Assembly: GCA_021773435.1 (NCBI GenBank)
Contig: JAJFKC010000020.1
Location: forward strand, 1-64,000
Reading direction: 5' to 3'
Source of the DNA: Porticoccaceae bacterium
Lineage (GTDB): Bacteria > Pseudomonadota > Gammaproteobacteria > Pseudomonadales > Porticoccaceae
Length of the DNA: 64,000 nt
In this document: positions 48,338 through 58,064 of the stretch, in pieces
Layout of the letters: every line of letters begins with the position of its first letter
Position numbering within the stretch: the first letter of the stretch is position 1
Translations under genes and position numbers: made by a program
The notes under the pieces: model-generated
Seen by the model: only the letters and a program-made list of their open reading frames with translations
Database searches by the model: none
What the model was told of the DNA's origin: nothing

Positions 48338-51205
48338 ATGGTCGCAAAAGTATTCAAAAAGGTTTTTGGTACGAAGAATGATCGCGAGCTGCGGCGCTTG
48401 CGTAAAATCGTTAACGCTGTCAATACGGTAGCCCCAAAAACTGAAGCATTGAGCGATACTGAATTACGTCAGCAAACCGAAATATTCAGAGATCGTTTCC
48501 AAAGCGGCGCAAGCCTGGATGAGCTAATTCCTGAGGCCTTTGCAGCGGTTCGAGAATCAGCAAGCAGAACGTTGGGTATCCGCCATTTTGACGTGCAGTT
48601 AATTGGTGGCCTGGTGCTCCACGAAGGCAAAATTGCCGAGATGCGCACCGGTGAAGGCAAAACCCTGGTTGCAACGTTGGCTGCATATCTGAATGCGCTG
48701 TCGGGTTCCGGCGTACACATTGTTACGGTAAATGATTATCTGGCGCGAAGGGACGCCGAATGGATGGCACCCATTTATAACGCGCTGGGCATGGATGTCG
48801 GCATTATTCAATCCTACGCCGGGCCGGGTGTTGCCAATTCTTTTGTGATTAAGGCTAATCCGGGGGATGTTGAAGGCGATCAGCCAGCAGAAGGCGCAGC
48901 GGGACAAACTATCGATGCCAGTCGTCAGGAAGCTTATGCCGCCGATATTACCTACGGCACTAATAATGAATTTGGCTTTGATTACCTGCGCGATAATATG
49001 GTCCTGCAGCTACAGGACAAGGCCCAGCGCGAATTGGGTTTTGCCATTGTCGATGAGGTGGATTCCATTCTTATCGATGAATCCCGTACGCCATTAATTA
49101 TTTCTGGCACCGCCCAGGATAGCTCTGCACTTTACAAGCGTATCAACGCCGTGGTGCAAATGCTGACACCGGGGGAAATGTCGGAGCACGATCTAGCCGA
49201 GCTACAAACGGATGGGGAAGTTGATTCAGCAGCTTATGGCGATTTTATTATCGATGAAAAGACCCGTGCGGCGGAATTGACCGAGCAGGGTCACGAAAAA
49301 ATAGAACAGATTCTTGAGAGCGAAGGTTTGTTGGGTGAAGGCGAAAGTCTTTACCAGCCTGCCCACCTGGGCTTGCTACACCATGTCCATAACGCGCTTC
49401 GTGCTCAGCACTTATTTCACAATGATGTCGAATATATTGTTCAGCAGGGAGAAGTGGTTTTAATTGACGAGCACACCGGCCGAACGATGGCAGGGCGTCG
49501 ATTGTCAGAAGGTCTTCATCAGGCGATAGAAGCAAAAGAAGGCGTACAAATTCAAAGTGAAAGTCAGACACTAGCCTCAACGACTTTCCAGAATTACTTC
49601 CGTATCTACAATAAATTGTCGGGTATGACCGGTACCGCTGATACTGAGGCCTTCGAATTCCAGCAAATATACGGTTTGCAGGTGGTGGTCATTCCGACCA
49701 ATCAGGATGTGGCACGTGAGGATTATAACGATCTCATCTTTTTGACCCAGGAAGAAAAATTTGATGCGGTTATCGAAGATGTTCGCTCCTGCATCGAGAA
49801 AGGCGCACCGGTGTTAGTGGGTACCGCATCGATAGAATCTTCAGAGCTTATGTCTGGCTTGCTCGATAAAGCCAAAATTGAGCACCAGGTGCTCAATGCC
49901 AAATTCCACGAAAAAGAAGCCAAAATTATTGCCGAGGCTGGCCGCCCAGGCGTGGTCACCATCGCCACTAATATGGCGGGTCGCGGTACCGATATCGTCC
50001 TGGGCGGGAACTGGGAGGCACAGATAAACGGTCTCGATAATCCCAGCCAAACCCAGATTGAGGCAATTAAACAAGATTGGCAGGACCGGCATCAACAAGT
50101 CATTGAAGCGGGTGGATTGCATATACTGAGTACCGAGCGCCATGAATCACGGCGCATCGATAATCAATTGCGCGGCCGGGCAGGTCGGCAGGGTGACCCC
50201 GGCGTATCGCGGTTTTATCTGTCTATGGAAGACACCCTGATGCGCTTGTTTGCCTCTGATAGGGTGAAAAATATGATGCGCGCCATCGGTATGGAGCAGG
50301 GCGAAGCCATTGAGCATCGCATGGTCACCAACGCCATCGAAAAAGCCCAGCGTAAGGTCGAGGGCCGTAACTTTGATCTTCGCAAGCAGCTACTGGAGTA
50401 CGATGATGTAGCTAACGATCAGCGTAAAGTCGTCTATGAACAGCGTAACGAGCTACTCGGTGCCGACGATATTTCAGAGATGATTGAAGGTATTCGCCAC
50501 GATGTGATCAACACCGTTATCGACCACTCGATTCCTCCGCAATCTCTACACGAGCAGTGGCAGGTCAGTGATCTCGAAAATGATTTGCAGACCGAATTCA
50601 ATCTTAAACTGCCTGTCCAGCAATGGCTTGATGAGGATCAACGACTCAATGAAGATGGACTTCGAAGCCGGGTGCTCGAAGAGGCCGACAAAATGTATGA
50701 CGCCCGTGCCACGAAGATTGGCGGGGATATGAAAACCCTCGAAAAACAGGTGATGTTGCAGGTGCAGGATAATTTCTGGAAAGAACATTTATCCAGTATT
50801 GATCATCTTCGCCAGGGCATTGGATTACGGGCTTACGCTCAGAAAAATCCCAAACAGGAATATAAGCGGGAGTCCTTCGAGCTGTTTCAGACCATGCTGG
50901 AGAATATAAAACTCGAAACTGTGCAGTTTTTGAGTCGGGTAGAAATTCGTCAGCCGGAAGACGTCGAAGAATTAGAACGGCAGCGACTCGCCGAACAGCA
51001 GCTCCAACAAATGGCATTTGAGCACGAGCAGCAGGAATCGATGTTAGCAGCGGCAGGTGGTGGCGGTGCTTCCCGCCCTGTGGCAGCAGATCCGATAGCA
51101 GCAGGCCAAACGTATACGCGAAGTGCCGAAAAAATAGGCCGAAATGAGCCATGCCCCTGTGATTCGGGGAAAAAATATAAACATTGCCACGGCAAAATCG
51201 CTTGA
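48338..51205 (+). CDS. secA: Preprotein translocase ATPase SecA
   Basis: The motor ATPase pushing unfolded proteins through SecYEG. Walker A MRTGEGKT (about residues 102-109), Walker [57 protein letters not shown] and the C-terminal zinc-binding [14 protein letters not shown] that binds SecB are all present. At 955 residues it is about 50 longer than E. coli SecA. Most of the excess is an extra Gly/Ala-rich segment at about residues 160-193 in the first nucleotide-binding domain. GAGGG six bases before ATG 48338. Confidence 0.97.
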   Translation: MVAKVFKKVFGTKNDRELRRLRKIVNAVNTVAPKTEALSDTELRQQTEIFRDRFQSGASLDELIPEAFAAVRESASRTLGIRHFDVQLIGGLVLHEGKIAEMRTGEGKTLVATLAAYLNALSGSGVHIVTVNDYLARRDAEWMAPIYNALGMDVGIIQSYAGPGVANSFVIKANPGDVEGDQPAEGAAGQTIDASRQEAYAADITYGTNNEFGFDYLRDNMVLQLQDKAQRELGFAIVDEVDSILIDESRTPLIISGTAQDSSALYKRINAVVQMLTPGEMSEHDLAELQTDGEVDSAAYGDFIIDEKTRAAELTEQGHEKIEQILESEGLLGEGESLYQPAHLGLLHHVHNALRAQHLFHNDVEYIVQQGEVVLIDEHTGRTMAGRRLSEGLHQAIEAKEGVQIQSESQTLASTTFQNYFRIYNKLSGMTGTADTEAFEFQQIYGLQVVVIPTNQDVAREDYNDLIFLTQEEKFDAVIEDVRSCIEKGAPVLVGTASIESSELMSGLLDKAKIEHQVLNAKFHEKEAKIIAEAGRPGVVTIATNMAGRGTDIVLGGNWEAQINGLDNPSQTQIEAIKQDWQDRHQQVIEAGGLHILSTERHESRRIDNQLRGRAGRQGDPGVSRFYLSMEDTLMRLFASDRVKNMMRAIGMEQGEAIEHRMVTNAIEKAQRKVEGRNFDLRKQLLEYDDVANDQRKVVYEQRNELLGADDISEMIEGIRHDVINTVIDHSIPPQSLHEQWQVSDLENDLQTEFNLKLPVQQWLDEDQRLNEDGLRSRVLEEADKMYDARATKIGGDMKTLEKQVMLQVQDNFWKEHLSSIDHLRQGIGLRAYAQKNPKQEYKRESFELFQTMLENIKLETVQFLSRVEIRQPEDVEELERQRLAEQQLQQMAFEHEQQESMLAAAGGGGASRPVAADPIAAGQTYTRSAEKIGRNEPCPCDSGKKYKHCHGKIA

Positions 51206-51271
51206 GTCACGTTGAATTATTTCGGCTCCCTACAGATTGATCAAAGGTTATAGATCGATGACTTTAAAACA

Positions 51272-52498
51272 ATGGCAGTAGGTCCGGGTATATCCACCGG
51301 CATCAATCCCGTCGCCGGGTTTCGTCTCGGCACGGTGAGTGCTGGAATTAAAGTCCCGGGACGACCCGACCTAGTGCTTATGGAGTTAGCGGAAGGTAGC
51401 AGTGTTGCCACTGTCTTTACCCGCAATGCTTTTTGTGCCGCACCTGTCCAGGTAGCTAAAAATAATCTGATCACTGCGTCTAACCAGGGCCTGAGCATTC
51501 GTTACCTGGTAACCAATACCGGCAACGCGAATGCTGGAACAGGTGCCGCTGGACTGGATGGTGCGAACTCAGTGTGCCAAAGCGTTGCCGAGCTTACCGG
51601 CGTCGAGCCCTGTCAAGTCTTACCGTTTTCAACGGGTGTTATCGGTGAGGCTTTACCTGTCGATAAAATTTCTCATGCTTTGCCCGATGCAATTGCCGCC
51701 ATGAACGAAGCGACGTGGCTTGACGCAGCAACAGGGATTATGACCACGGATACCCGACCGAAGGCCGCAACCCGACAAATAAAATTCGGTGGTGAAACGA
51801 TTACCGTGAGCGGTATTGCCAAAGGTGCGGGCATGATCAAACCGAATATGGCGACGATGCTCGCCTATATCGCCACGGATGCAACGATTGACCAAACGGC
51901 TTTGCAAGCCATGCTCATGGCGGCAGTCGAACAATCTTTTAATTGCATTACAGTGGATGGCGATACGTCGACTAATGACGGTGTTGTTTTGGTTGCGACC
52001 GGTGCTGGCTGTGTTGCTCCAAATTCGGATAAAGAAGATCAGTTGATACGGGAGACGATTGACTCGATTTGTATCGAATTGGCACAAGGTTTAATCAGGG
52101 ATGGCGAAGGCGCAAGCAAATTTGTCGAAGTGCTGGTTACCGGTGGCGGCAGTGATCAGGAATGCCTGGACGTTGCTTACACAGTTGCTGAGTCACCTTT
52201 GGTCAAGACCGCACTCTTTGCTTCAGATCCAAACTGGGGGCGGGTGCTAGCGGCAGTGGGTCGCGCAGGTGTGGACAATCTGTTGGTCGAAAATGTACGA
52301 ATCTGGTTTGATGATGTGCTGATCGCCGAACAGGGTTGCCGGGCCGCTAACTATATCGAAGCAGATTGCCAGCGGGTGATGGATCAGGATGAATTCGTCA
52401 TCAAAATCGATTTGGCTCGTGGCGCCAGTACCCAAAAAATATGGACCACAGATTTGTCCCACGACTATATCCGCATCAATGCCGAATACAGAACCTGA
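51272..52498 (+). CDS. argJ: Bifunctional glutamate N-acetyltransferase/amino-acid acetyltransferase ArgJ
   Basis: Transfers acetyl between N-acetylornithine and glutamate in the cyclic arginine pathway; bifunctional members also use acetyl-CoA. The precursor of 408 residues self-cleaves before the nucleophilic Thr in KPNMATMLAYIATDA. Other motifs: GFRLGTVSAGIK, NTGNANAGTG, LPFSTGVIGE, TVDGDTSTND and DPNWGRVLAAVGRAG. It lies 66 bp after secA. An out-of-frame ATG at 51258 precedes the true start. Confidence 0.95.
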   Translation: MAVGPGISTGINPVAGFRLGTVSAGIKVPGRPDLVLMELAEGSSVATVFTRNAFCAAPVQVAKNNLITASNQGLSIRYLVTNTGNANAGTGAAGLDGANSVCQSVAELTGVEPCQVLPFSTGVIGEALPVDKISHALPDAIAAMNEATWLDAATGIMTTDTRPKAATRQIKFGGETITVSGIAKGAGMIKPNMATMLAYIATDATIDQTALQAMLMAAVEQSFNCITVDGDTSTNDGVVLVATGAGCVAPNSDKEDQLIRETIDSICIELAQGLIRDGEGASKFVEVLVTGGGSDQECLDVAYTVAESPLVKTALFASDPNWGRVLAAVGRAGVDNLLVENVRIWFDDVLIAEQGCRAANYIEADCQRVMDQDEFVIKIDLARGASTQKIWTTDLSHDYIRINAEYRT

Positions 52499-52517
52499 GT
52501 CGGTTAATCTGCGTGCC

Positions 52518-52925
52518 ATGGCTAAAACGACGCGCGTCCACGTTGTAGCTGGAATTATTTTTAACCCAGAGCGGACTAGAGTTTTAATTGCCAAACGCTC
52601 GGAAGGTAGTCATCAGGGTGGCCTGTGGGAATTCCCTGGGGGCAAGGTTGCTAAGGATGAGGCGATATACCTGGCCTTATGCCGTGAACTGTCGGAGGAG
52701 TTAGCCATCGGCGTCACCGCTGCAAGCCCACTATTTACTGAAGATCATGATTATCCCGATAAAGAAATCCGGCTTGATATCTGGACGGTTGAAAGTTTTA
52801 CCGGCATTGCAAGGGGTAATGAAGGGCAGGAAATTGCCTGGGTTGCTTTGCAGGAACTAACAGGGTTTCAATTTCCCGCCGCCAATAAATCTATTCTTGC
52901 TCATCTTTGTGGGAATAATCTTTAG
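52518..52925 (+). CDS. mutT: 8-oxo-dGTP diphosphatase MutT
   Basis: A Nudix hydrolase that clears 8-oxo-dGTP and prevents A:T to C:G changes. The 135 residues from ATG 52518 begin RVHVVAGIIF after a short lead and contain the Nudix box GGKVAKDEAIYLALCRELSEEL (positions about 41-62) with the REXXEE core, followed by the TEDHDYPDKEIRLDIW strand typical of MutT. The frame stays open 129 bases upstream into argJ, but those codons have no homology. No thiamine-phosphate-synthase fusion is present. Confidence 0.9.
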   Translation: MAKTTRVHVVAGIIFNPERTRVLIAKRSEGSHQGGLWEFPGGKVAKDEAIYLALCRELSEELAIGVTAASPLFTEDHDYPDKEIRLDIWTVESFTGIARGNEGQEIAWVALQELTGFQFPAANKSILAHLCGNNL

Positions 52926-53014
52926 TACAGAAAGCGGCTACTCGCAATTCTTCATGTTTTGATGCTCAGGGCTTACGGGTTGAATAAAGGGTCCTCACAT
53001 TTTTCGAGATATTT

Positions 53015-53233
53015 TTAGTAGTTATCCACCTCTTTATCTTGATCACCGAGACCATCCAAAGCCTGCTCATCCTGCGCTAGTGTCCGCCCGGGAATTCGAT
53101 TTTCTTCGTTTGCCCAATCGCCGAAATCAAGATGCTTGCAGCGGGCTGAGCAAAAGGGACGATGGGGGAACTTTTCAGTCCAGTGCACAGGCTTTTTACA
53201 CTCTGGGCACTGTAAGACGATATTGTCGGTCAT
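53015..53233 (-). CDS. yacG: DNA gyrase inhibitor YacG
   Basis: A 72-residue zinc-finger protein that binds GyrB. The four cysteines are CPECKKPV and FCSARCKHLD (C-x2-C then C-x3-C), followed by the family motif DFGDWANEENRIPG. The acidic C-terminal tail is disordered. The ATG overlaps the coaE stop by four bases, so the two genes are coupled. Convergent with mutT. Confidence 0.95.
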   Translation of the reverse strand: MTDNIVLQCPECKKPVHWTEKFPHRPFCSARCKHLDFGDWANEENRIPGRTLAQDEQALDGLGDQDKEVDNY

Positions 53234-53847
53234 GGATTGTTTCCAGCCATTTCATTGGCTGCGTGAAGGTATTTTTTGTGCAGCCGCTGCACCGGATCAA
53301 CTAGCGCGTCGAGGGCACCATTATTATCGATGACATCGTCGGCCCGTTCGATTCGTAATTCTCGCGACATCTGCGTGGCAATAATTGCCTTGATTTGCTC
53401 AGCTGTGTTGCCATCCCGCGCGCACGCTCTGTCGATCTGCACTTGCTCGGCGACATCGACCACGAGTGCACGATTGATCATTTTGTGCTGGCTGGTTTCA
53501 AGCAACAGCGGCGATTCCAGAATCGCGTAGGGGCTATCTGCTGAGGCAAGCTCGCTGGCCAGCCAGTCACCGATGGCGGGGTGCAATAACTGCTCCAGCC
53601 AAAAGCGTTCTTGTTCATTATCAAAAACAATTTTACGTAGTGCCGCTCTGTCCAGGGTTTGATTTGCTTGCAATACCTTTTTACCAAAATGCCTGGCGAT
53701 GGCTTCCAGCGCGGGCGTGCCCAGCTCGACGACTTTACGGGCTGCAATATCCGCATCGACCACTTTGATGCCAAGCTCTCGAAATATCGCCGCTACGGCA
53801 CTTTTACCGCTACCAATGCCGCCGGTCAGTCCTACAATAAATTTCAT
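53230..53847 (-). CDS. coaE: Dephospho-CoA kinase CoaE
   Basis: Phosphorylates the 3'-OH of dephospho-CoA in the last step of coenzyme A synthesis. The P-loop is GLTGGIGSGKSAVA at the N-terminus, followed by VVDADIAARKVV, the LHPAIGDWL CoA-binding region, and ESPLLLET before VVDVAEQVQIDR. 205 residues, full length. In Pseudomonas coaE-yacG lie beside the pil genes; here no pil gene is next to it and the upstream neighbour is a sulfotransferase on the other strand. Confidence 0.95.
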   Translation of the reverse strand: MKFIVGLTGGIGSGKSAVAAIFRELGIKVVDADIAARKVVELGTPALEAIARHFGKKVLQANQTLDRAALRKIVFDNEQERFWLEQLLHPAIGDWLASELASADSPYAILESPLLLETSQHKMINRALVVDVAEQVQIDRACARDGNTAEQIKAIIATQMSRELRIERADDVIDNNGALDALVDPVQRLHKKYLHAANEMAGNNP

Positions 53848-54163
53848 AAAATTTCGCTATCGTCAGTTTCGTTCGCTACGGGTTTGTTAACTAAAAGACC
53901 TTAATCCAAAATAAGGTCAATCAGAATTCCATGAAGTTAATGACTATTATGTTTGAAAAACATTATAAAGTGCATTGCTACAATCTTTAAAATATAAATT
54001 AGTCTATTGGCCATGCTCATGGCGATGGCGATGGCGATGGCGAAAAAAAACATTTACTCTTGGTCAATGCTCAATCTGTATTTGCTGATACAGTTTTTGA
54101 AATTGCGTATGAGGCATTCCGGCTTAAGTGACCAATACGATTCATAAAAAGTAGGACTAGACA
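53848..54163 (+). other. Divergent intergenic region between coaE and the sulfotransferase gene
   Basis: About 315 bp with AT-rich DNA (53890-54000) and then a short tandem repeat and A-run (54019-54050). An open frame of 44 codons begins at 54013, reads through the repeat as alternating Met-Ala, and stops at 54147, sixteen bases before the sulfotransferase start. It has no recognisable ribosome site. No other feature seen. Confidence 0.4.
54019..54042 (+). repeat. Microsatellite (ATGGCG)4 followed by A8
   Basis: Four perfect copies of atggcg are followed by eight adenines (54043-54050). Hexamer slippage would not change frame, but slippage in the A-run would alter the small frame reading through it. 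Repeat-rich DNA just upstream of a gene can vary expression; there is no direct evidence of that here. Confidence 0.8.
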
Positions 54164-55123
54164 ATGGATGAATCCGTCGATAACGGAGCATTGCCGAGTA
54201 GACAACGCACTTACAACGAATTCCATATGGAAAATAGCCGCTGGGATAAACTTGATCCCCGGGACGGCGATATCACCATTTGCACACCAGCCAAATGTGG
54301 TACAACCTGGATGCAAATGATTTGTGCTTTGCTGGTTTTTCAAAAACCCAAGATCGACGGCTTGCTGAGTGATTACTCCCCCTGGCTCGACATGTTAGCG
54401 GCGCCTATAGACGATGTGGTTGCTCGTCTGGAAGCACAAACCCACCAGCGTTTTGTCAAAACCCATACGCCCCTCGATGGCCTTCGCTATTTCGAAAAGT
54501 CTAAATATATCTGCGTCGGCAGAGATCCCCGGGATGCGTTTATCTCCCTGCGCCATCACATGAAAAATATCAACCCGGAGTTTTTTGCGATCATGCAAGA
54601 AAACACCACGCGGAAGCTGGAGCGCCCCGAGCGTGCGCCGGATGATTTCTGTGAAGGCTTCCGTAAATGGATCAGCTCCAGTTGTCGCACCGACGAGAAG
54701 CACAGTGTCCCAGACGACGTGCTTTACTATCTCAGGAGTTTTTGGCCCTACCGCCATCTGCCTAATATTCTGATGGTGCACTACAGCGATTTGTTGTCCG
54801 ACCTGAATGGTGAAATGCGCCGCATTGCCAGCTTTCTCGGCATCGAAGTGCCAGAGGAGCTGTGGCCGGAGCTGGTAGAGGCTGCCACATTTGCCAATAT
54901 GAAAAACAATGCCGATACGCTAGCCCCTCAGTCCACTAGAAATGAATGGAAAGACACCAGCAACTTCTTTTATTCTGGTACCAGCGGACAGTGGCAGGAG
55001 GTGCTGGGTGAAGAAGAGCTAGCGCTTTACCAAAAGGTTATGTCTGAAAAGCTGGCGCCGGATCTGGCTCACTGGATGGAAAATGGTCGCCTGGCATCGG
55101 AAGTGGATTTAGGTGACATCTAG
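54164..55123 (+). CDS. PAPS-dependent sulfotransferase, cytosolic SULT-like
   Basis: Transfers sulfate from 3'-phosphoadenosine 5'-phosphosulfate to a hydroxyl or amine acceptor. 319 residues. The 5'-phosphosulfate loop is TPAKCGTTWMQ (residues 41-51), the catalytic histidine H101 in FVKTHTPLDG, and the 3'-phosphate motif VGRDPRDAFIS (118-128). The usual C-terminal RKGxxGDW-type loop is not evident; NFFYSGTSGQWQEVL fills that place and keeps the G-x-W core. AGGA stands eight bases before ATG 54164. Acceptor unknown; such genes in marine bacteria may act on small molecules or lipids. Confidence 0.85.
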   Translation: MDESVDNGALPSRQRTYNEFHMENSRWDKLDPRDGDITICTPAKCGTTWMQMICALLVFQKPKIDGLLSDYSPWLDMLAAPIDDVVARLEAQTHQRFVKTHTPLDGLRYFEKSKYICVGRDPRDAFISLRHHMKNINPEFFAIMQENTTRKLERPERAPDDFCEGFRKWISSSCRTDEKHSVPDDVLYYLRSFWPYRHLPNILMVHYSDLLSDLNGEMRRIASFLGIEVPEELWPELVEAATFANMKNNADTLAPQSTRNEWKDTSNFFYSGTSGQWQEVLGEEELALYQKVMSEKLAPDLAHWMENGRLASEVDLGDI

Positions 55124-55277
55124 AAGACCTGGGCGTTGCCAATCTTGGGCGGTGATTTGCTGACAGGCATCGAACTTAGTTCTAACCTTCATACGCCGCT
55201 TAAAATAAATTGTTTGAAGCGGCTAGCCATAGTTAGAGCCGTTGTGTTCCCGATACTCGGGTTTGCCCAGCACTAAC

Positions 55278-56567
55278 TTAATCGGGTTTTGTTTTGGCCC
55301 ACCGTGGTTCTGCTACGTAAATATTTACCAGAGCGCCGCCCAGAATTAGAAAGGCCACCGAGCAGATGAACACCGCCTCATAGCCCAGCAAGGTTGCCAA
55401 AATGCCACCGAACAATGGACCTACGGCGCCTGCAATTTCTGAACTAGAATTAGCAATCGCGATACGCACCGGCACATCGTCTCTATGACCAAACTCTAAG
55501 GTTAGGTTGGCCGCAGAAGTCTGAAAACCCTGCGTGGCTGCGCCAATACCAACAAATACCAGAACACTGAATAGCATGCCCTGGCTGAATATGAGCAGTA
55601 GTGTTGAGGCTATCCACAGGGCAATAGAAGCCAGAAATGCTAACCGGAAACCACGACGGTCGGCGAGCAGGCCCCACAGTAAATTGGAAATCGTACCTGC
55701 TAGCGTAAATGCTACCGTCAGTGTCCCCAGTGTTATGCCGGTCAGGCCCAGGCTTTGACCGGCGTACAGGATATAGAACGGCATGGCCATACGACCCATA
55801 GTCGCCAGGGCTCGAGCCAGGAAATAATGTGTGAAAGCGGGATCGTTGCGCAATAGAGCCGGTATCTGGGCCAGGCGGGTTTTTAATGTCACATTGGGCG
55901 CAACGGTGGGCGGTTCCGGCTCGTTCACAAACACCAGAATAGCGAGACCAATACTGGTAAGCAGGAAGGCCAATAAGAATGTCATCGAGTAACCGAATGC
56001 ATCGGGATGGTCACCGATCAAATAGCGTCCGCCCAGGTAGGCCACTGAGGCCGCCGTTATGCCCGCGAGGAAATTCCTCAGGCCGGTGAGCCGCCCACGC
56101 CGATTGACGGGTATAACCTTACTCATCAGAACATTAAAAATAACGCCCTGCATACCCTGAAATAGCCCCAGTAGCGCGAGCAAAAGAATGATTGCAATCA
56201 GGGCTGATGAGGCAGATAAAAAAATCCCCGACAGCGCAATGCATAGGACCATAGCCCTCATGCCCCCTCCGATCAGGAAGCCAGTGGGTAGTACCCGAGC
56301 CTTATGTTCAATGAGGTTGGCTCCCACTATGGGAGTGATGGCCATACCAAGGGACTGCATGGCAAGTGCAATTCCGACGGCGATATTGGAGCCATTGGAA
56401 AGCAGGAGCACATAAGCAGGTAAGAAGGTGGGGGCATTGATGAGACGAAACCCCGTTTGCCCAAGTAGCCCGTGGGCAAGGTGCACCGCGAAGTTTCGGT
56501 TAAGGTTGCGCCGAACCTGAATCTGGTAGCTGCGCTCTGCTCGACGTTTTGATCTGAGTTCGGTCAC
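55278..56567 (-). CDS. MFS transporter of unknown substrate
   Basis: 429 residues with about 12 hydrophobic segments. The N-terminus is basic (ELRSKRRAERSYQIQVRRN). The intracellular loop after TM4/5 contains NRRGRLTGLRNFLAG and the second-half loop LLADRRGFRLAFLASI, both matching the MFS signature RxGRR-like basic turn. No substrate-specific motif is recognised. GTG 56567 is the longest start and has no clear ribosome site. It converges with the sulfotransferase gene, and a shared pathway is possible but unsupported. Confidence 0.8.
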   Translation of the reverse strand: MTELRSKRRAERSYQIQVRRNLNRNFAVHLAHGLLGQTGFRLINAPTFLPAYVLLLSNGSNIAVGIALAMQSLGMAITPIVGANLIEHKARVLPTGFLIGGGMRAMVLCIALSGIFLSASSALIAIILLLALLGLFQGMQGVIFNVLMSKVIPVNRRGRLTGLRNFLAGITAASVAYLGGRYLIGDHPDAFGYSMTFLLAFLLTSIGLAILVFVNEPEPPTVAPNVTLKTRLAQIPALLRNDPAFTHYFLARALATMGRMAMPFYILYAGQSLGLTGITLGTLTVAFTLAGTISNLLWGLLADRRGFRLAFLASIALWIASTLLLIFSQGMLFSVLVFVGIGAATQGFQTSAANLTLEFGHRDDVPVRIAIANSSSEIAGAVGPLFGGILATLLGYEAVFICSVAFLILGGALVNIYVAEPRWAKTKPD

Positions 56568-56790
56568 GGCGATAGTTTAACTGCTTCCTTGATGACCACC
56601 GCTAGCTTATCTAGTGAATCTTCTAAACCGCGAGCGAACGTAGCTACCTATGATTCAAAATACCCTGCCCAGGATCGATTATTAGGTGAGCGACGAGTTG
56701 AAAGCGCGGAGCCACCTTATAAAACCGGTAGCGATGTTTGGCTGTACTGATCCAAGAATAATAATGTGTACACAGGTTTCAGGGTCGTCT

Positions 56791-57003
56791 TTAATCTTCG
56801 TAGCCATGATCCGGTTGTGGTCTTTGCAGCTTTTTTAGCAATAAATCACTGTTATCGAAAGTATTTCTGGGGAAGTATGTTTGTGTTACGAATTCACGGT
56901 ACCCTTCCCAGGTAATTGTAAAATGAATGTGCGGCGGGCGAACCCATAACTGACATGCTGAGTATTTACCGCGCATGGTAGTCTTAGAATAGGAGAAATA
57001 AAC
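56791..57003 (-). pseudogene. C-terminal remnant of an intradiol ring-cleavage dioxygenase
   Basis: The minus frame encodes SKTTMRGKYSACQLW, then RPPHIHFTITWEGYREFV and TQTYFPRNTFDNSDLLL, which is the end of a protocatechuate/hydroxyquinol-type dioxygenase. HIH supplies the two iron-binding histidines, but the N-terminal half with the two tyrosine ligands is gone. The frame runs on without homology, antisense to the next gene, to 57144. About 70 recognisable residues are far fewer than the family's 200-plus, so this is a broken gene. The break falls at or near the start of the MBL gene. Confidence 0.7.
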
Positions 57004-57004
57004 C

Positions 57005-57910
57005 GTGGCTTCCCCCATTTCCTCATCGACTTCACCATCCATTATGCATGGCATGAAAATGCCGGATGTCGCCGACTGGTCCGAACGGGTCATTGTGGCG
57101 CTCGGGCAAAATCCGGGCTCATTCACCGGGCCGGGCACCAACACTTATCTCGTCGGCACCGGATCACGCCGCATCTTGATCGATACCGGCGACGGTCGAC
57201 CTGAGTACATCCCGATCCTCGACCGCGCGCTCGAAAAGGCAGGTTGTACGATCCAGGAGATCGTCCTGACCCACGGCCACCCCGACCACATAGGTGGTGT
57301 CCAGAATATTCATGAGCGTTATGGTAAATGCCGGGTTAGCAAGCTGCCCTGGCTGGAAGTCGATGCCCAGTATGCATTTGAGATGACCCCGCTTAAGGAC
57401 GCTTGCGTGATCGAAACCGAGGGCGCACGTCTGCATGGAATTCACACGCCAGGGCATGCGCCAGATCACCTGTGTTTCCTGCTTGAGCAGGAGCAGACGC
57501 TCTTTACCGGTGATAACGTACTTGGCGTCGGCACCACGGTGATCCCGACGACGACCGGCGATCTGGCCCAGTACATGGCCTCCCTTGGTCGCCTGCTCGA
57601 GCGTGAACCGGTGGGAATCTATCCGGCACATGGTCCCTTTATAGAGGACGGTGTCGGAAAATTGCGTGAATACATCGCGCATCGGTGGGAACGAGAGGAG
57701 CAGATTCTAGCCTCGTTGGCCGATGGCGTTGACGACATTGAGGCCATCGTCAAGATTATCTACGCCGCCTATCCAGCCTTTTTGCATGCGGCGGCGGGAC
57801 AGTCTGTGGGCTCCCACCTGCTTAAGCTTGAGCGAGAATCGCGTGTGCGGCGCGAAGGTAAGCTCGATGCGCTACCCACCGAGGTCAGCTGGCACATGAT
57901 GATAGAATAA
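57005..57910 (+). CDS. MBL-fold metallo-hydrolase, LACTB2-like
   Basis: 301 residues with a metallo-beta-lactamase fold and a C-terminal winged-helix-like segment, as in LACTB2 endoribonucleases and related thioesterase-like hydrolases. Zinc ligands: H90, H92, D94 and H95 (LTHGHPDHIGG), H151 (HTPGHAPDH), D170 (FTGDNVLG) and H209 (YPAHGPF). PGSFTGPGTNTYLVG precedes the core. GGAG lies ten bases before GTG 57005; ATGs at 57044 and 57053 are alternatives. Codon use looks more G+C-rich than the flanks, and the gene's 5' edge abuts a decayed gene, consistent with arrival by transfer. Confidence 0.85.
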   Translation: MASPISSSTSPSIMHGMKMPDVADWSERVIVALGQNPGSFTGPGTNTYLVGTGSRRILIDTGDGRPEYIPILDRALEKAGCTIQEIVLTHGHPDHIGGVQNIHERYGKCRVSKLPWLEVDAQYAFEMTPLKDACVIETEGARLHGIHTPGHAPDHLCFLLEQEQTLFTGDNVLGVGTTVIPTTTGDLAQYMASLGRLLEREPVGIYPAHGPFIEDGVGKLREYIAHRWEREEQILASLADGVDDIEAIVKIIYAAYPAFLHAAAGQSVGSHLLKLERESRVRREGKLDALPTEVSWHMMIE

Positions 57911-58064
57911 TGACGGCGAATTAGGCTGACATCCAGGGCGAAGAGTGCGTCGCTTTTGTGACCTCATTGACATCGATCTGATGGTCACCGAGTATGCGAT
58001 CAGCTCCCTAAGCTTATAATGAGTGAATTGCTAATGTAGCCTCGAACCTTGGGCGTAAGCAAAG

